The notes under the pieces were generated by a model, which was given only the letters and a program-made list of their open reading frames with translations, ran no database searches and was not told where the DNA came from. A stretch of DNA of 9,465 bases from an uncultured Clostridia bacterium (GTDB taxonomy: Bacteria > Bacillota > Clostridia > Oscillospirales > CAG-272): positions 1 to 9,465 of the forward strand of contig CAMJDE010000050.1 in NCBI GenBank assembly GCA_946404295.1. Direction: 5' to 3'. Both the position numbers and the translations under genes were made by a program. Below are positions 1-6,439 of the stretch, piece by piece; position 1 is the stretch's first letter, and every line of letters starts with the position of its first letter.

Positions 1-1991
1 AGCAGATCCAGGCGCTCGCCCTCGACTATCAGCTGACGGGGAACAAGATCTCGGGCTACGGCGCGATCCGGGCGATCGAGAACTTTATCCTCACGCTCGA
101 CATCACGAAACTGACGAGCGACCCCGAGCGCCAGTACGGCGCCGTGATGTATACGGCGGCTTGCGTTTACGACTGGTGCTACGACCTTATGAGCAACATC
201 GACCGGCTCCGCATCGTGTCGGGCGTCGAGCACAAGATCGTGAACGGCAGCCATATGGAGATGGGCTTCCCGCCGACGAAACAGTATTCGGTCGCGGGGC
301 ACGGCTGCGAATATCAGCTGATGCGCGACTATCTCGCGTTCGCCATCGCGATCTACGACGAGTATCCCGGCTGGTGGGATTTCGTCGCCGGACGGTTTTA
401 TCAGGAATACGTCGACGCGAGAAACGAGTTCTACGCGGGCGGTATGGTGTCGCAGGGCGTTTCGCTCTACGTCCGCGTCCGCTTCTCGTCGGATCTCTAT
501 TCGGCGTGGCTGCTCAAAGCCGGCGTGGGTGAGATGCCCTATCGCGCTAAAGATATGAAACAGATCATGCGCTCGATCTACTGCTACGAATTGCCCGACG
601 GCAACGGCTTCGCGATGGGCGACAGCCACGAGAGCAAGATCGACGGCGACTTTATGAACTACGGACTTCCCGCGATGATGGCGGCGTATCTCTTCAACGA
701 CGAGACCATCCGCGCCCAACTCGAGAGCCGTCCGGGCTGCTATACCAAGTTCGTCGACGAGGATCAGGACTGCTTCGAGTATACCGGCGTCGCCGAGTAT
801 CTGATCTGCTCCTCGAGCGGCGTGAAAGCGGCGGACGACGTCCACAAGGATATGGATCTGATCCTCTATAACGGCGGCTGGCTCGGGCAGATCATCGCCC
901 GCAACGGTTGGGGCGACGATCAGGCGGCGGTCCTGATGAAGATCGGCGTCAAGACGGCGGGCAACCACGACCATCAGGATCAGGGACAGTTCCAGATCTT
1001 CTATAAGGGGATGCTCGCGGGCGATACCGGCGTCTACGACAGTTACAGTTCCCAGCACCGGAACAACTATCACCGCCAGACCATCGCGCACAACTGTATC
1101 CTGGTCCGCGATCCCGGCTCGACGAGCGACAGCGGCGGACAGAAAAAGATCGGCGGCGACGAGATGAGTCTCTCCAACTGGAACACCGAGTCGAGGACCA
1201 AGACCGGCGTCCTCTCCGGCGTGCAGTACGCCTACGCCGACGAGGCGAAAACCAAGCCGCTCTACGCCTACATCGCGGGCGATATCTCGGCGTCCTACGA
1301 CAGCACGCGGACGAATAAGGTCGAACGCCGGATGCTGGCGGTCTACGACACGCAAAACGCCGATGTTCCGATGTATTTCGTGGTCTTCGACAACGTTACG
1401 GCGCTGCAGACGTCCTACGAAAAGGTCTTCCTGCTCCATACGCGCACCGAACCGACGGTCGACGGCAATACCGTGACCGAGGTGAACGGAGAGGGCAAAC
1501 TGGTGCTCCAAAGCGTGATCGGCGGCGATAAGATCGTCAAGATCGGCGGCGAGGGCAATAACTACAACGTCAACGGGACGCAGATGGTTCCGAAAGCCGA
1601 CGCCACGAGCCGGGAGGACGGCTTCTGGGGACGCGTCGAGATCTCGACTTCGGGCGCCAAGGCGCAGCAGATGCTGAACGTGATGTACGTCTGCGACGCC
1701 GACAAGGATCCGAACCTCACCGCGACGGCGATCAACTCTAACATCGTCAAGGGCGCCGTGATCGGCAAGATCGCGACCGTCTTCATCGCCGACGCGGCTC
1801 GCCGCACGACCCTCTTCACCTTCACGGCGGAGGGCACGGGCGACCTGACCTACTACGTCTCGGGCGTCAAAGCGGGCAACTGGACCGTGACAGCCGGCGG
1901 GAACAGCCGGACCGTGACGGCGACCGAGGACGGCGGGCTGCTCGTCTTCACCGCTCCCGCGGGGTCCGTTACCCTGACCCCGGCGAACTGA
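1..1991 (+). CDS. Heparinase II/III-family polysaccharide lyase, copy 1 (5'-truncated by window edge)
   Basis: The reading frame is open from base 3 to the TGA at 1989-1991, giving 662 visible residues with no start in view. The first visible codon aligns with residue 281 of the downstream paralogue at 2067-4913, so about 280 N-terminal residues (signal peptide and any Cys-rich module) lie outside the window. An internal GTG at 144 is not a start, because homology continues upstream of it. The family cleaves acidic polysaccharides by beta-elimination. The heparinase II/III beta-domain signature is visible: His codons at 966 and 972 (NHDH), Asp at 1023 (AGDTG) and His at 1089 (TIAHN). The two Asp/His spacings after the second His (17 and 22 residues) equal those of copy 2. 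A GHG histidine at 300 and a tyrosine at 468 are the likely catalytic pair in the helical domain. The product is probably exported like copy 2. The polysaccharide substrate cannot be told from sequence. Confidence 0.88.
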   Translation, partial: QIQALALDYQLTGNKISGYGAIRAIENFILTLDITKLTSDPERQYGAVMYTAACVYDWCYDLMSNIDRLRIVSGVEHKIVNGSHMEMGFPPTKQYSVAGHGCEYQLMRDYLAFAIAIYDEYPGWWDFVAGRFYQEYVDARNEFYAGGMVSQGVSLYVRVRFSSDLYSAWLLKAGVGEMPYRAKDMKQIMRSIYCYELPDGNGFAMGDSHESKIDGDFMNYGLPAMMAAYLFNDETIRAQLESRPGCYTKFVDEDQDCFEYTGVAEYLICSSSGVKAADDVHKDMDLILYNGGWLGQIIARNGWGDDQAAVLMKIGVKTAGNHDHQDQGQFQIFYKGMLAGDTGVYDSYSSQHRNNYHRQTIAHNCILVRDPGSTSDSGGQKKIGGDEMSLSNWNTESRTKTGVLSGVQYAYADEAKTKPLYAYIAGDISASYDSTRTNKVERRMLAVYDTQNADVPMYFVVFDNVTALQTSYEKVFLLHTRTEPTVDGNTVTEVNGEGKLVLQSVIGGDKIVKIGGEGNNYNVNGTQMVPKADATSREDGFWGRVEISTSGAKAQQMLNVMYVCDADKDPNLTATAINSNIVKGAVIGKIATVFIADAARRTTLFTFTAEGTGDLTYYVSGVKAGNWTVTAGGNSRTVTATEDGGLLVFTAPAGSVTLTPAN

Positions 1992-2017
1992 TCCGCGCAT
2001 AAACTCGATCAAAGCCG

Positions 2018-2044
2018 TTTCGGGAGGCGTTTCGTCTCCCGAAA
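2018..2044 (+). promoter_or_regulatory. Intergenic hairpin between the two lyase genes
   Basis: This is a perfect 9-bp inverted repeat (TTTCGGGAG at 2018-2026, CTCCCGAAA at 2036-2044). In RNA a G-U and two G-C pairs extend it inward to a 12-bp stem with a UUU loop. It is followed by A-rich sequence and not by a U-tract, so it is not a classical intrinsic terminator. It ends about 9 nt before the Shine-Dalgarno site of the next gene. No clear -35/-10 pair is seen in the 75-bp gap. The likely role is mRNA stabilisation or processing, or partial attenuation between two co-transcribed genes; this is inference. Confidence 0.6.
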
Positions 2045-2066
2045 ACCGAAAGAAAAGGAAATCTTT

Positions 2067-4913
2067 ATGAAAAAAACAATTCTTTTACTGGCGCTCGTTC
2101 TGGCGCTCGCTCTCTCGGCGCTTCTGTTCGCGTCCTGCGAACTCTCGTCCGGGGAAGAAGAGGAGACCGAGGCGACGACGGTCCCGGAACACGAACACGT
2201 CTGGGACGAGGGGACGGTCCTCTCGGGCGGCTGCGATCCCGAGACTCAGGAGGGAACGCCCGGAGAGATCCGCTATACCTGCACGATCTGCGGCGAGACC
2301 AAGACCGAGGAAACCGACGGACATTCGTGGGAAGATCGCGGCGTGCGCGCCGAACCGACCTGCAAGATCACCGGAATCAGACTCTACGTCTGCACGGTTT
2401 GCGATAAGAAGCGGGGCGAAACCATCCCGGTCAATCCCGACGCGCACGTCTTCAAGGCGGGCGATCAGGGGCGGATCGTGAAGGCGCCGACGGAGTCGCA
2501 GGACGGCGAACTCGAAAAGGTCTGCACCAAATGCGGCAAGGGGGTCACGACCCCCCTCGCCTACGCCGACTACCACGCGCAGGTCGTCGCGCTGAAAACC
2601 GAGATCTCGGGCTTCTCGACCTCCGATTTCGGCGGCGCGAAGTTCCTGAAAACACGGCAGGAGTTGATCGACGCGTCGGGGCGGAGTTTCAGTATGCCGC
2701 CCGTCAATCCGAAGAGCGGGCAGCATCCGCGCGTCCTCTTCAACGCGAAGGATCGCGCCGGGATCAACGCCGAGCTGCTGGATAGCCGGAGCGAGGTGGC
2801 GGCGACCACCTACCGTTCCTACATCACCAATCCGACCGACGGTCGGCTGAAACCCGCCGAGACCCGGAGCGACGGGTTCCATAACTTCGACGCGATCGTT
2901 CTGAACAAAATCCAGGCGCTCGCGCTCGAATACCAACTGACCGGAAACGAGATCGCCGGACTTCAGGCGGTCAAGGCGATGCTGAACTTCTTGAAAACGA
3001 TGGACTTCCAGCGCATTACGGGCGACCTCGAACGGCAGCACGGCTACGTGATGTTCATCGCCGCCTGCGTCTACGACTGGTGCCACGACCTGATGACCTC
3101 GGTCGACCGTGTCCGGCTGGTCTCGGGCGTACAGCACAAGGTCCTCGAGGGAAACGACCTCGCAGGACACGCCCGGATGGAGATCGGCTTCCCGCCCTCG
3201 GGTCAGCACGCGATCGCGGGACACGGCTGCGAGTTCCAGCTGCTCCGCGACTACCTGTCGTTCGCCATCGCGATCTACGACGAGTATCCCGGCTGGTGGG
3301 AGTATATCGCGGGACGGATCTATCAGGAGTTCGTTCCCGTCAGAAACGAGTATTACAAGGCGGGGATGTACCCGCAGGGCGTCTCGGTCTACATCCGCAT
3401 CCGCTTCTCGTCCGACCTCGCCTCCGCGTGGCTGCTCAAAGCCGCGACCGGTAAGATGCCTTACGACGAAGAGGGGATGAAAGAGGTCGTCCGCACCTTC
3501 TACTGCTACGAACTGCCGAACAAAAACGGCTTCCAGTCGGGGGACGACCAGACCACCGACGGCAACTTCATCGTCGGCGGACGCGCCACCCTGATCTCGT
3601 CCTACCTCTTCGACGACCCGACGCTCCGCGCGCAGCTGGAATACTTCGGGCAGAGTTACAACACCTTCGGCACGGCGTTTAACTTCGCGGCGAACGTCTC
3701 GGAATACCTGATCTGCTCTTCGCACGGCGTGAAGGCGGCGTCCGACCGTCACGACGACCTGCCCCTGATCCGCTATAACGGCGGCTGGCTCGGGCAGATC
3801 ATCGCGCGCAACAGTTGGAAGAACGATCAGGCGGCGGTCCTGATGAAGATCGGGTGCCGCACGATGGCGAACCACGACCACGCCGACGCGGGGCAGTTCC
3901 AGATCTGGTACAGGACGATGCTCGCGGGCGACACCGGCGCCTACGACACCTACGGCGACACGCATTTCAAGGAGTATCACCAGGCGACCATCGCCCACAA
4001 CTGCGTCCTGGTCTATAATTCGAGCAAGGCGTCGACCTACTACACGGGCGGTCAGAAGCAGCCGGGCGAGACCGGAAATCAGGACAAGTGGCGGAGCGAC
4101 GCGTACAAGACCGGGACGGTCACGGGCTACCAGTACGCCTACGCCGACGAAGCCGAGACGCAGCCGCTCTACGCCTATATCGCCGGCAACATCACCCCCG
4201 CCTACTACGACGGCACCGGCAGAACGTCGAGCGACACCGTCAACGAGGTGACGCGTCGGATGCTGACCGTCTACGATACGAAGAACGCCGACGTTCCGAT
4301 GTTCTTCTTCGTCTTCGACAATATCAACGCCAAGAGCGCGAGCCACAAAAAGACCTTCCTGCTCCACGTCCCGAGCAACCCGACCATCTCGGGCAAGACC
4401 GTCACCGTCACGAGCGGCGGCGGCAAACTGGTGCTGCAGAGCGTGTTCGGCGGCGACAATATCACGAAGGTCGGCGGTTCGGGCAACAACTACAACGTCA
4501 ACGGACAGCAGCTCGTACCGACCAACAACGGCAACGACGGCTTCTGGGGGCGGGTCGAGATCAGCCCGAACACCGGGAAAACGACCGACCAACTCCTGAA
4601 CGTAATGTACGTCTGCGACGCCTCCAAGACCCCGTCCGGCGTCACCGCGACGGGCATCGAGGCGAGCGGCGTCAAGGGCGCCGTGATCGGCAAGACCGCG
4701 GCGGTCTTCGTGACCAGCGCGACCCGCCGTTCGACCGCCCTCACCTTCACGGCGACGGGTTCGGGCAGCCTGACCTACTACGTTTCGGGCGTGAAAGCCG
4801 GGAACTGGACGGTTTCGGTCGGCGGGAACACGCAGACCGTGAAAGCGACCGCCGACGGAGGACTGCTGGTATTCACGGCTCCCGCAGGCGCCGTCACCCT
4901 GACGCCGCAGTAA
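2067..4913 (+). CDS. Lipoprotein heparinase II/III-family polysaccharide lyase, copy 2, with N-terminal Cys-x2-Cys repeats
   Basis: A complete 948-residue protein. The ATG at 2067 is preceded by AAAAGGAAA (2053-2061) at good spacing and begins a typical lipoprotein signal: two lysines, a Leu/Ala-rich core and Cys24 after FAS, with Phe in place of the usual Leu/Val/Ile at -3. Residues 42-157 hold three Cys-x2-Cys repeats. HPRVLF at 220-225 starts the lyase region: an alpha-helical toroid to about residue 560, then a beta-sandwich domain. His603, His605, Asp622 and His644 match the heparinase II zinc and catalytic pattern; the 17-residue His605-Asp622 spacing equals that of Pedobacter heparinase II (His408-Asp425). 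His386 and Tyr442, 56 residues apart, are likely counterparts of its catalytic His202/Tyr257. The family depolymerises uronic-acid glycans by beta-elimination. The protein is expected to be anchored outside the cytoplasmic membrane. It is about 60% identical by eye to copy 1 just upstream, with a 4-residue insertion near residue 365. Substrate unknown; glycosaminoglycan, alginate or bacterial exopolysaccharide are all possible. Confidence 0.92.
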   Translation: MKKTILLLALVLALALSALLFASCELSSGEEEETEATTVPEHEHVWDEGTVLSGGCDPETQEGTPGEIRYTCTICGETKTEETDGHSWEDRGVRAEPTCKITGIRLYVCTVCDKKRGETIPVNPDAHVFKAGDQGRIVKAPTESQDGELEKVCTKCGKGVTTPLAYADYHAQVVALKTEISGFSTSDFGGAKFLKTRQELIDASGRSFSMPPVNPKSGQHPRVLFNAKDRAGINAELLDSRSEVAATTYRSYITNPTDGRLKPAETRSDGFHNFDAIVLNKIQALALEYQLTGNEIAGLQAVKAMLNFLKTMDFQRITGDLERQHGYVMFIAACVYDWCHDLMTSVDRVRLVSGVQHKVLEGNDLAGHARMEIGFPPSGQHAIAGHGCEFQLLRDYLSFAIAIYDEYPGWWEYIAGRIYQEFVPVRNEYYKAGMYPQGVSVYIRIRFSSDLASAWLLKAATGKMPYDEEGMKEVVRTFYCYELPNKNGFQSGDDQTTDGNFIVGGRATLISSYLFDDPTLRAQLEYFGQSYNTFGTAFNFAANVSEYLICSSHGVKAASDRHDDLPLIRYNGGWLGQIIARNSWKNDQAAVLMKIGCRTMANHDHADAGQFQIWYRTMLAGDTGAYDTYGDTHFKEYHQATIAHNCVLVYNSSKASTYYTGGQKQPGETGNQDKWRSDAYKTGTVTGYQYAYADEAETQPLYAYIAGNITPAYYDGTGRTSSDTVNEVTRRMLTVYDTKNADVPMFFFVFDNINAKSASHKKTFLLHVPSNPTISGKTVTVTSGGGKLVLQSVFGGDNITKVGGSGNNYNVNGQQLVPTNNGNDGFWGRVEISPNTGKTTDQLLNVMYVCDASKTPSGVTATGIEASGVKGAVIGKTAAVFVTSATRRSTALTFTATGSGSLTYYVSGVKAGNWTVSVGGNTQTVKATADGGLLVFTAPAGAVTLTPQ
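2190..2537 (+). repeat. Three degenerate Cys-x2-Cys protein repeats in lyase copy 2
   Basis: Residues 42-157 of the lipoprotein lyase contain three degenerate repeats of about 40 residues. Each starts with a His-x-Trp or His-x-Phe element (H44VW, H86SW, H127VF) and ends with a Cys-x2-Cys pair (C72/C75, C109/C112, C153/C156). Repeats one and two also carry a cysteine about midway (C56, C99), which the third lacks. The repeats have diverged at DNA level. Such repeats are common in exported proteins of clostridia and may bind metal or form disulfides near the cell surface; their function is not established from this sequence. Whether copy 1 has the module cannot be seen. Confidence 0.75.
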
Positions 4914-5025
4914 GGACGACGCGCGGATGCACGCACAGACCGAAAAACGAATGGATGATTATATAGTTCGTTAAAGCTTTCCGCTCTGTGAAAACTCTTC
5001 GCATTGTAAAACGCAAATTAAGGTT

Positions 5026-5056
5026 GAAACCCGTTCGCGATCCGCGAACGGGTTTC
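5026..5056 (+). terminator. Intrinsic terminator-like hairpin after the lyase genes
   Basis: A perfect 14-bp stem (5026-5039 paired with 5043-5056; left arm GAAACCCGTTCGCG) closes a 3-nt ATC loop. An A-run is at the left foot and TTTCTCCATTT at the right. The U-tract is short and interrupted, so termination may be less efficient than at a classical site. It lies 112 bp after the stop codon of lyase copy 2 and is the most likely end of the lyase transcript. Confidence 0.72.
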
Positions 5057-5082
5057 TCCATTTGATGATAATTCGTTTTTCT

Positions 5083-5140
5083 ATCCCCGTTCTCACCCTC
5101 TCGCGGTATGTATATACGGCTTCGGGGTGAGAGCGGGGAT
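5083..5140. repeat. 58-nt near-perfect palindrome
   Basis: The 16-nt arms are 5083-5098 (ATCCCCGTTCTCACCC) and 5125-5140 (GGGTGAGAGCGGGGAT). They are complementary at 15 of 16 positions, and the single exception is a U-G pair in plus-strand RNA. The 26-nt centre contains the self-complementary GTATATAC. There is no U-tract on the 3' side in either direction, so it does not look like a simple terminator. It could be an interspersed palindromic element, a large operator, or a structured RNA element. Identity unknown. Confidence 0.7.
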
Positions 5141-5190
5141 TCTGCACGCACCTGCGCGCGCCTGATAACAATAGCTGGCGCAGTTGTGTT

Positions 5191-5196
5191 TATAAT
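5191..5196 (+). promoter_or_regulatory. Perfect TATAAT -10-like box
   Basis: TATAAT matches the sigma-70/sigma-A -10 consensus at all six positions and sits in an AT-rich patch about 190 nt before the ABC start. No good TTGACA-like box lies 16-18 bp upstream; a weak ATAACA (5165-5170) is 20 bp away. A possible operator-like inverted repeat, GCGCC/GGCGC (5158-5162 and 5177-5181), lies just upstream. It could drive the ABC operon with a long leader. Confidence 0.35.
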
Positions 5197-5246
5197 GTTA
5201 CCAAATCGGGCGCGCCGCTCGTCTTTCTCGGTTTGTTTTGCGCGCG

Positions 5247-5295
5247 TTCATAATTTCTTTACAAATATATGGTACAATAGTTTTCTGTATAGAAT
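5247..5295 (+). promoter_or_regulatory. AT-rich promoter candidate for the ABC export operon
   Basis: This AT-rich island lies just before the leader hairpins. It contains two -10-like boxes each matching five of six consensus bases: TACAAT (5273-5278) and TAGAAT (5290-5295). Possible -35 elements are TTCATA (5247-5252) and TTTACA (5258-5263), but neither has the ideal 17-bp spacing to a -10 box. The composition contrast and position support a promoter here, but the exact box pair is uncertain. Confidence 0.42.
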
Positions 5296-5298
5296 ACG

Positions 5299-5346
5299 CG
5301 GAACGGGACAGGACGCCCGTTCCGTTCTCCGCCCCCTTCGCGGGGC
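5299..5346 (+). promoter_or_regulatory. Two adjacent leader hairpins upstream of the ABC operon
   Basis: The first hairpin is a perfect 9-bp stem, CGGAACGGG (5299-5307) with CCCGTTCCG (5316-5324), and an 8-nt loop. The second is a 5-bp GC stem (GCCCC at 5331-5335, GGGGC at 5342-5346) with a CTTCGC loop. Neither is followed by a U-tract. They lie 36 nt or more before the start codon of the ATP-binding subunit, within the expected 5' leader. They may stabilise the mRNA or modulate expression; no known riboswitch class is recognised. Confidence 0.5.
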
Positions 5347-5371
5347 GTGTCTTCGGCAGATCCGGAGACAG

Positions 5372-5381
5372 AAAGGGAAGG
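5372..5381 (+). promoter_or_regulatory. Ribosome binding site fixing the ABC ATPase start
   Basis: AAAGGGAAGG (5372-5381) lies just before the ATG at 5383, with the GGG core 5 nt from the start. It favours 5383 over an upstream in-frame GTG at 5347, which has no comparable site. It also favours it over the internal ATG at 5434, which begins right at the ABC domain and has only GAGGGCAAGG upstream. Confidence 0.65.
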
Positions 5382-5382
5382 T

Positions 5383-6390
5383 ATGAAAGAAACGAACGAA
5401 AAGGTCGCGGAAAGCGAGGGCAAGGGCGGCGCGATGATCCGCGTGGAGCATCTCGTCAAACGCTACGGCGGGACGGCTTTTGCGCTCGACGACGTGAGTT
5501 TTGAGATCGGGGAGGGCGAGATCGTCGGTCTGCTCGGTCCGAACGGCGCGGGCAAAAGTACTGCGATGAACATTCTGACCGGGTATCTGTCGACCACCTC
5601 GGGCCGCGCGGAGATCGGCGGGGTGGACATCCTCGAAAACCCGCTCGAGGCGAAGAGGATGATCGGGTATCTGCCCGAACAGCCCCCGGTCTACCCCGAT
5701 ATGACGGTGACCGAGTATCTGCGCTTCGTTTACGAGTTGAAGGGCTGCAAGTTCCCGCGCGAGGCGCATCTTGCCGACGTGATGGCGGCGGTGAAGATCA
5801 CCGACGTCTCGCATCGGCTGATCCGCAACCTCTCGAAGGGGTATCGGCAGCGCGTCGGGATCGCGCAGGCGCTGATCGGCGATCCGAAGGTCATCATCTT
5901 CGACGAACCGACGGTCGGGCTCGACCCGAAACAGATCCTCGAGATCCGGAACCTGATCCGCAATCTCGGGCGCACGCACACCGTCATCCTCTCGACGCAC
6001 ATTCTCGCCGAGGTGCAATCGGTCTGCGAACGCATCGTCATCATCAACCACGGGCGGATCATCGCCAACGAGCGCGCGGACGACCTTGCCCGCGTGATCG
6101 AGGACAACACCCATTTCCGCTACGCGATCGTCGGCGACAAGAACGCCGTGACCGACGCGCTCCGGGGGGTGCAGGGCGTCTCGTCGGTTTCCCCGATGAA
6201 CGAGCGCGAGGGCGACGCCTTCTGCTATCTCGTCGAGGGAAAGCGCGGGGTCGACGTGCGGCGCGGGATCTTCCGCGTTTGCGCGGAAAAGAACCTTCCG
6301 ATCCTCTCGATCGGGGCGGTCGGCAACGACCTCGAAAGCATCTTCATCCGGCTGGTCGACCGTTCCGACCGCGAAACCCAAACGAAGTAA
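5383..6390 (+). CDS. ABC transporter ATP-binding subunit (GldA-like, ABC-2 type exporter)
   Basis: A 335-residue cytoplasmic ATPase that would power the membrane subunits encoded just downstream. All nucleotide-binding motifs are intact: Walker A GPNGAGKST (52-60), Q-loop region GYLPEQPP (95-102), signature LSKGYRQ (150-156), Walker B VIIFDEP with Asp174/Glu175, D-loop GLDP (179-182) and H-loop His206. The region after about residue 230 is an accessory C-terminal domain ending in LESIFIRLVD, typical of GldA/CcmA-like subunits. The first 17 residues are hydrophilic and precede the core domain, so a start at the internal ATG 5434 is possible. A 49-bp gap separates it from the permease gene. Assignment to the GldA-like group rests mainly on the GldF- and GldG-like genes that follow. 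Substrate unknown. Confidence 0.93.
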   Translation: MKETNEKVAESEGKGGAMIRVEHLVKRYGGTAFALDDVSFEIGEGEIVGLLGPNGAGKSTAMNILTGYLSTTSGRAEIGGVDILENPLEAKRMIGYLPEQPPVYPDMTVTEYLRFVYELKGCKFPREAHLADVMAAVKITDVSHRLIRNLSKGYRQRVGIAQALIGDPKVIIFDEPTVGLDPKQILEIRNLIRNLGRTHTVILSTHILAEVQSVCERIVIINHGRIIANERADDLARVIEDNTHFRYAIVGDKNAVTDALRGVQGVSSVSPMNEREGDAFCYLVEGKRGVDVRRGIFRVCAEKNLPILSIGAVGNDLESIFIRLVDRSDRETQTK

Positions 6391-6414
6391 CGACGGCGAA
6401 AAAAAGAAAGGACG

Positions 6415-6426
6415 TCCCGAAAGGGA
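6415..6426 (+). promoter_or_regulatory. Small GAAA-loop hairpin covering the permease Shine-Dalgarno site
   Basis: TCCC (6415-6418) can pair with GGGA (6423-6426) around a GAAA tetraloop of the stable GNRA type. The GGG is the best Shine-Dalgarno core for the permease start at 6440, although it is 14 nt away, which is long. The stem is only 4 bp, so any effect on translation is speculative. Confidence 0.35.
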
Positions 6427-6439
6427 ATGAAAACCGACT

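Larger units (their letters stand above)
4914..5382. other. Long intergenic region between lyase genes and ABC export operon
   Basis: These 469 bp hold no convincing gene. Open frames here lack a ribosome binding site and resemble nothing recognisable. Base composition drops to AT-rich in two stretches (about 4950-5110 and 5165-5300), unlike the GC-rich genes on either side. In order it holds a terminator-like hairpin (5026-5056), a 58-nt palindrome (5083-5140), promoter-like boxes (5191-5196 and 5273-5295), and two leader hairpins (5299-5346) ahead of the ABC start. No tRNA or recognisable riboswitch class was seen. Confidence 0.7.

Noticed and set aside
144..1991. GTG at 144 as the true start of lyase copy 1
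   Set aside because: The frame stays open to base 3, and the upstream residues align with residues 281 onward of copy 2, so the gene simply begins outside the window.
2085..4592. 835-codon open frame on the minus strand opposite lyase copy 2
   Set aside because: It mirrors the GC-biased codons of the plus-strand gene. Its product is a low-complexity Arg/Asp/Val-rich sequence with no recognisable domain, while the sense strand has clear homology and catalytic motifs.
4088..4966. 292-codon plus-strand frame inside and beyond lyase copy 2
   Set aside because: It is out of frame with the lyase, rich in Arg/Gln/His as expected for a shifted GC-rich frame, and has no ribosome binding site.
5083..5140. 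The palindrome as a CRISPR repeat or second terminator
   Set aside because: There is only one copy with no spacer array, and no U-tract follows the stem in either direction.
4894..5171. Small minus-strand frames over the terminator and palindrome
   Set aside because: They have no ribosome binding site, their sequence is determined by the inverted repeats, and they overlap the end of the lyase gene.
5209..5216. GGCGCGCC palindrome as an operator
   Set aside because: A short GC palindrome is expected by chance in such DNA and is not associated with any other signal.
5108..5386. 92-codon plus-strand frame in the intergenic region
   Set aside because: It has no ribosome binding site, starts inside the palindrome, runs through the promoter and leader hairpins, and shows no recognisable protein features.
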